DNA from: Eisenbergiella porci
GTDB taxonomy: Bacteria > Bacillota > Clostridia > Lachnospirales > Lachnospiraceae
Assembly: GCF_009696275.1 (NCBI RefSeq)
Contig: NZ_VUMI01000025.1
Location: forward strand, 22,065 to 86,064
DNA: 64,000 nt
Direction of reading: 5' to 3'
How positions within the stretch are numbered: position 1 is the first letter of the stretch; the number at the start of each line of letters is the position of its first letter. Shown here in pieces: positions 61,125 to 64,000 of the stretch. The notes under the pieces were generated by a model. That model made no database searches. It was not told the origin of the DNA and saw only the letters and a list, made by a program, of their open reading frames with translations. The position numbers and the translations under genes were made by a program.

Positions 61125-61896
61125 ATGCTTTTATTTCCACTTTATGGACCACCGTATTAATACCAACAGCGGCAAACCTTTCATGCGCTTTTACAGCCTC
61201 TTCCTGCGTCCATGTATCTGCCACGGAATTAACATATATATATTTATGTTCCGTGTTCTCCTGAGGTTCAGAACGCGTCCAGAAGGGCACATAACATACG
61301 TCTAAATCAACGACACCGTTAATTCCATCTACACGCCCTCTACTGGTATACTGCCAGCCGAAAAGCTGTTGCATAGTTACAGGCTTGTAGCTATCCGCGG
61401 GAGGATTGTCCGCCAACGAAAAATAATTGCTGTGCGGATACCTGGCTATCCACATTGGACAGAAAAAAGCGGTAGTGTCAAAAACTTTTTCCTCATAAAA
61501 GCTTTTCCCGGTATATATTCCATATTCCAGCCCGGCGCCTGTGAGAACGTCGGCCTCTGTCTGTATCAGGCCCGTTAATACGCCTCTACTAAGAGTGCGC
61601 AAGGATTTATCTTCCACGTCTATCCATACGCGGCAGGTGAGGCCGTAAGAGCGTAACAGGGCTACTACTTGCCGCGCCTCTTCCGCAGCCTGTGTTGGCG
61701 TCAGTGCATACATATACTTATACACTTCAATGGGGATACCGTTGGTTATGCATCCCGCCACATTTGCCGCAAACTGATAGTCTGCTTTACCAGAGCGCCG
61801 CACGCTCCGCAGGATTGCAAACTGGCATCCGGCCTCTTTCACTTTCACCCAATTGATAACACCCTGGTTGTCACTCACGTCTATTCCTTTATACAT
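61123..61896 (-). CDS. GH25 muramidase endolysin
   Basis: 257 residues. YKGIDVSDNQGVINWVKVKEAGCQFAILR is the GH25 opening, WIDVE holds the catalytic acids, then YGIYTGKSFYEE and MWIARYPHS. The last 45 residues (YIYVNSVADTWTQEEAVKAHERFAAVGINTVVHKVEI) look like a SPOR-type wall-binding tail. It cleaves MurNAc-GlcNAc bonds for phage release. It follows the holin by 12 bases. Confidence 0.93.
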   Translation of the reverse strand: MYKGIDVSDNQGVINWVKVKEAGCQFAILRSVRRSGKADYQFAANVAGCITNGIPIEVYKYMYALTPTQAAEEARQVVALLRSYGLTCRVWIDVEDKSLRTLSRGVLTGLIQTEADVLTGAGLEYGIYTGKSFYEEKVFDTTAFFCPMWIARYPHSNYFSLADNPPADSYKPVTMQQLFGWQYTSRGRVDGINGVVDLDVCYVPFWTRSEPQENTEHKYIYVNSVADTWTQEEAVKAHERFAAVGINTVVHKVEIKA

Positions 61897-61908
61897 AATA
61901 CCTCCTGC

Positions 61909-62223
61909 TTATTTTCCTTTGTAAAATCGCTTCCAAAGCTCGGAAAGTTTTTCCCATCCATACATTGCTACAAAGGCAACAATAAATCCAGCCAGTATGG
62001 CCGCAATAATCATATACCAAATGATAACCTGTTGGATGTACTGCATATACGCCATGAAAGCCGTTACCGTAATGCCTATTGACAAAACCAAAACCAGAAT
62101 ATCGGTAGGCAGTTTAGAAAGAACGCCTACACCCTTAAATACCTGGGTTATAAGAGAAACGATAAAGGCCAGAACCCCAATTACTGCAATTAAAAGTGTC
62201 ATGTTAGTTAAAATTGTTTCCAT
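61909..62223 (-). CDS. Phage holin
   Basis: 104 residues with three hydrophobic segments (LLIAVIGVLAFIVSLITQVF, DILVLVLSIGITVTAFMAYM, MIIAAILAGFIVAFVAMYGW) and a basic tail (KLSELWKRFYKGK). The size, topology and place directly before the endolysin make a class I-type holin. It overlaps the preceding gene by 20 bases. Confidence 0.85.
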   Translation of the reverse strand: METILTNMTLLIAVIGVLAFIVSLITQVFKGVGVLSKLPTDILVLVLSIGITVTAFMAYMQYIQQVIIWYMIIAAILAGFIVAFVAMYGWEKLSELWKRFYKGK

Positions 62224-62539
62224 GATTATTTTCTCCTTCTTTGATTGGGAGCTCTTTTATACGCTCCCAGATTTCCGTACCTGTACCATTACCGCCCAAA
62301 TTGTGGTAGCTGGTATAGAGGTATTCAATATTTTTCAATTCACCCAGGGTTATATATCCCTGGGTTATGTAGTGCCGCCCCGCCTGAAAGAGACGGTCAT
62401 GGAGTATGGCAAGAACGCCTTGCTTTATTAATTCCTGCTCGTCCACTCTCTTTTTAAGTTTGCGGTAAGCCCAGGCAAATACCCCAGTTACCGCCGTAAA
62501 TGCGCATTCCAGCCAATACTTCACAATAAAATCTTTCAT
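62204..62539 (-). CDS. Phage lysis-module membrane-anchored protein
   Basis: 111 residues. One N-terminal membrane segment (CAFTAVTGVFAWAYR) is followed by a helical region KKRVDEQELIKQGVLAILHDRLFQAGRHYITQGYI and LYTSYHNLGGNGTG. This text is common in clostridial phage lysis modules and is usually annotated as a holin-like or hypothetical protein. It may be an XhlA-like partner or antiholin. It overlaps the holin gene. Confidence 0.75.
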   Translation of the reverse strand: MKDFIVKYWLECAFTAVTGVFAWAYRKLKKRVDEQELIKQGVLAILHDRLFQAGRHYITQGYITLGELKNIEYLYTSYHNLGGNGTGTEIWERIKELPIKEGENNHGNNFN

Positions 62540-62554
62540 GCCGTCCCCCAGATG

Positions 62555-62698
62555 TTAAATTGCGGAAGTGTATTCCTCCCCGGTAATCTCCTTGTACTCT
62601 GCTTCTGTGATCCACTTTCCTACAGCGGAATTTACCCGGTCAATATCCCACAGTTTCCGCTTGTAATAGTTCTTTACCTTTTTAAAATTCTTTGACAT
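62555..62698 (-). CDS. XkdX-family phage protein
   Basis: 47 residues: FKKVKNYYKRKLWDIDRVNSA, then VGKWITEAEYKEITGEEY. This is the XkdX pattern (K-x-YY-x-x-x-LW ... I-T-x-x-E-Y-x-x-I-T-G-x-x-Y) found between tail genes and the lysis module. GGGAGG lies about ten bases before the ATG. The function is unknown, probably tail-tip associated. Confidence 0.85.
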   Translation of the reverse strand: MSKNFKKVKNYYKRKLWDIDRVNSAVGKWITEAEYKEITGEEYTSAI

Positions 62699-62719
62699 TA
62701 TGTATACCTCCCTTTAAAA

Positions 62720-63130
62720 TTACAGCTCAACGCCAGTTTCCATTGCCAGATAATCAATATCAGCAGTATTCTTTTCGGTTCTGGCCGCTACGATTGCAAC
62801 TGCAGGTACTTTTTCCAGCGTAACAGTAACGATATCTGCCCGCACTTCACGGAAACCACTCTCAGTTGTTACATCCTCGGTTGTGTAATCCACTTCCTGC
62901 AGCACGTCCGGCGTATAATCCATGCCGTCAAATTTGGTGTAACCAGCATATCCCCGCAGCAGTACATCATCCTCAAAATAACGGAGAGGTGAAAGCTTTG
63001 TTGAATCCTTAAAATCTGTCACCAGATTATCCAATCCAGTTCCCGGCACATTAATTTTCAGAATATTCCCGGCGCAGGAAACACCGATTACTTCCATTTC
63101 AGAATTATCGGAAAATCTTAATTTGTTCAT
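62720..63130 (-). CDS. Prophage protein preceding XkdX (136 aa)
   Basis: 136 residues starting KLRFSDNSEMEVIGVSCAGN and ending VAARTEKNTADIDYLAMETGVEL. The end helix is typical of small baseplate or tail-accessory proteins just before XkdX in clostridial phages. GGAGAGAAC lies before the ATG. The assignment is from position and general form only. Confidence 0.65.
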   Translation of the reverse strand: MNKLRFSDNSEMEVIGVSCAGNILKINVPGTGLDNLVTDFKDSTKLSPLRYFEDDVLLRGYAGYTKFDGMDYTPDVLQEVDYTTEDVTTESGFREVRADIVTVTLEKVPAVAIVAARTEKNTADIDYLAMETGVEL

Positions 63131-63235
63131 ATATAGTTCTCTCCTTCTCCGGCTTTTGGCTGCCGGGACCTTAATATATTTAATATTGATTCCATGGTGT
63201 CGTATTTACATCAATACTTGCATCGTAAAATCAGA

Positions 63236-63264
63236 TTGCTTATACAAATTTATCGTTCTATACT
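63236..63264 (+). promoter_or_regulatory. Promoter of the zinc-ribbon gene
   Basis: TTGCTT (63236-63241) and TATACT (63259-63264), 17 bases apart, about 45 bases before the TTG start. Confidence 0.55.
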
Positions 63265-63313
63265 ATATTTACAGGCAATTTATGGCCGAGTACAACGAAA
63301 GGAGTAAAAACGA

Positions 63314-63532
63314 TTGGCCAAAAAATATAATCTTGGCAGTTCTTCCGATATGAAAAGGTTTCAGCGCGATATCACAAATGCCGCTGAACACATGGTACGA
63401 AAGGCTGCAAATGATATGAAAATCGAAGTGGAATGTCCCAATTGTCATACAAGGATTAGCGCACATTCTGGGATGAATTTTTGCCCTGTATGTAGACAGC
63501 AAATCGATGTTGACTTAGATATTCACTTCTAA
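63314..63532 (+). CDS. Small zinc-ribbon protein (72 aa)
   Basis: 72 residues from a TTG start with AAAGGAG nine bases upstream. A helical N-terminal half is followed by a zinc ribbon VECPNCHTRISAHSGMNFCPVC (two C-x2-C pairs). A nucleic-acid or protein partner is likely; the role is unknown. It overlaps the end of the opposite gene by 18 bases. Confidence 0.75.
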   Translation: MAKKYNLGSSSDMKRFQRDITNAAEHMVRKAANDMKIEVECPNCHTRISAHSGMNFCPVCRQQIDVDLDIHF

Positions 63533-63817
63533 CCGTATCGTTTTAGAGGCCAGTTCATCAGCCAACAAACTGGCCTCTTCCATTACATTTCTCAAATGTT
63601 CCGCTTTCTCTATGGCACTTGCGACTTCGCTCCCATCCACTTTGATTTTTATCACAGGAGAATACGATACCTCTTTTAAAGGGATTCCATGTTCTGTGGA
63701 CAGCAATTCAATTTTATCCGCAGTTATCCTTATCTCTGTATGAGGATCTAAATTTTTTTCCAGATATCTTGCTGCCGGTTCACATAATTCTTTAAGAACA
63801 TCACCGATATTATTCAT
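63515..63817 (-). CDS. Prophage hypothetical protein (100 aa)
   Basis: 100 residues, helix-rich (VASAIEKAEHLRNVMEEASLLADEL) with a beta-strand middle (TEIRITADKIELL). GAAAGGAAAAACA precedes the ATG. It overlaps the convergent zinc-ribbon gene at its 3' end. No family recognised. Confidence 0.65.
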   Translation of the reverse strand: MNNIGDVLKELCEPAARYLEKNLDPHTEIRITADKIELLSTEHGIPLKEVSYSPVIKIKVDGSEVASAIEKAEHLRNVMEEASLLADELASKTIRLEVNI

Positions 63818-63889
63818 TGTTTTTCCTTTCTCTACGGTTTTCCGTAGGTAAAAATTATTTTGTTTAACTTCAATAAATCAGAAATGGTT

Positions 63890-64000
63890 TTATCTAATTC
63901 CATGCCAAGCAGTCTGTAACAGGAATCCCAGAAGTTCCCAAATCTTATCTTTTATTTTTCCCATACAGATTTCTGCGCCCAGTTCTTCCGAATAATTTTT
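63890..64000 (-). CDS. C-terminal end of an unknown prophage gene (partial)
   Basis: 36 residues at the window edge: YSEELGAEICMGKIKDKIWE, then LLGFLLQTAWHGIR and a stop. It is open to base 64000. A hairpin CTACGG/CCGTAG lies at 63835-63850. Too short to identify. Confidence 0.4.
   Translation of the reverse strand, partial: KNYSEELGAEICMGKIKDKIWELLGFLLQTAWHGIR

Larger units (their letters stand above)
58284..64000. mobile_element. Prophage (one end; continues past the window)
   Basis: Begins at the tRNA-Gly fragment. It is more AT-rich than the host region and contains an endolysin, holin, XkdX and other phage genes in lysis-module order on the minus strand, plus a regulator with dedicated operators. 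Integrase, structural genes and the other attachment site are not in the window. Between 58284 and 58451 there is no gene; several ATATGA repeats may be integrase arm sites. Whether it is intact is not visible. Confidence 0.85.

Overview
The window reads as a chromosomal segment of an anaerobic, gut-type Clostridia member, most likely Lachnospiraceae. The evidence is the gene order whiA-rapZ-murB-hprK-uvrC, a two-subunit glycine decarboxylase, a class II (Firmicutes-type) galT, AGGAGG-type ribosome binding sites and many GNAT, GH3, GH31 and AraC-type genes. Almost all genes lie on the minus strand. The species cannot be named from sequence alone.

Layout. 1-6.3 kb: end of a LysR regulator, a double-thioredoxin/DsbD-like thiol membrane protein, two GNAT acetyltransferases, a cyclophilin and an AlkZ/YcaQ-type winged-helix protein. 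6.3-12.1 kb: a WYL regulator, a GH31 glycosidase, class II fructose-bisphosphate aldolase and a lipid kinase. 12.2-19.4 kb: a carbon-control and cell-wall cluster (Crh-like HPr, whiA, rapZ, murB, ROK glucokinase, hprK, uvrC). 19.5-25.4 kb: ftsH, a decayed 5' fragment of pyrG beside a structured repeat, a DUF1846 gene and a YitT protein. 25.4-30.2 kb: gene relics (blaR1/blaI and a GGDEF sensor) around a GH3 beta-glucosidase and its divergent AraC regulator. 30.4-40.3 kb: a riboswitch-controlled glycine cleavage operon (gcvT, gcvH, gcvPA, gcvPB, lplA, lpd) ending in an unusual carboxylesterase-D-serine ammonia-lyase fusion. 40.3-40.9 kb: a tract with no G on the plus strand and a very long inverted repeat. 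40.9-58.1 kb: trmL, an aminotransferase/Lrp/VanW operon, nuclease genes, a radical SAM gene, galKT with an AraC gene, an aldo/keto reductase, a TRIC channel and a truncated XRE regulator.

From 58.24 kb to the right edge lies the end of a prophage integrated in a tRNA-Gly(GCC) gene. It carries an endolysin, a holin, XkdX, a ribbon-helix-helix regulator and palindromic operators built into promoter spacers. Base composition is visibly more AT-rich there.

Functional links. HprK and the Crh-like protein (Glu at position 15, Ser at 46) sit in one cluster with glucokinase, which points to catabolite control. Glycine probably controls the gcv operon through a tandem-aptamer riboswitch and terminator. 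LplA and Lpd supply lipoylation and reoxidation of GcvH, and the DsdA half of the fusion would turn D-serine into pyruvate next to one-carbon metabolism. Several clean truncations (pyrG, blaI/blaR1, GGDEF, XRE) suggest repeated deletion in this genome. The strongest novelty candidates are the esterase-DsdA fusion, the 315-bp inverted-repeat element and the prophage operator-in-spacer circuit.
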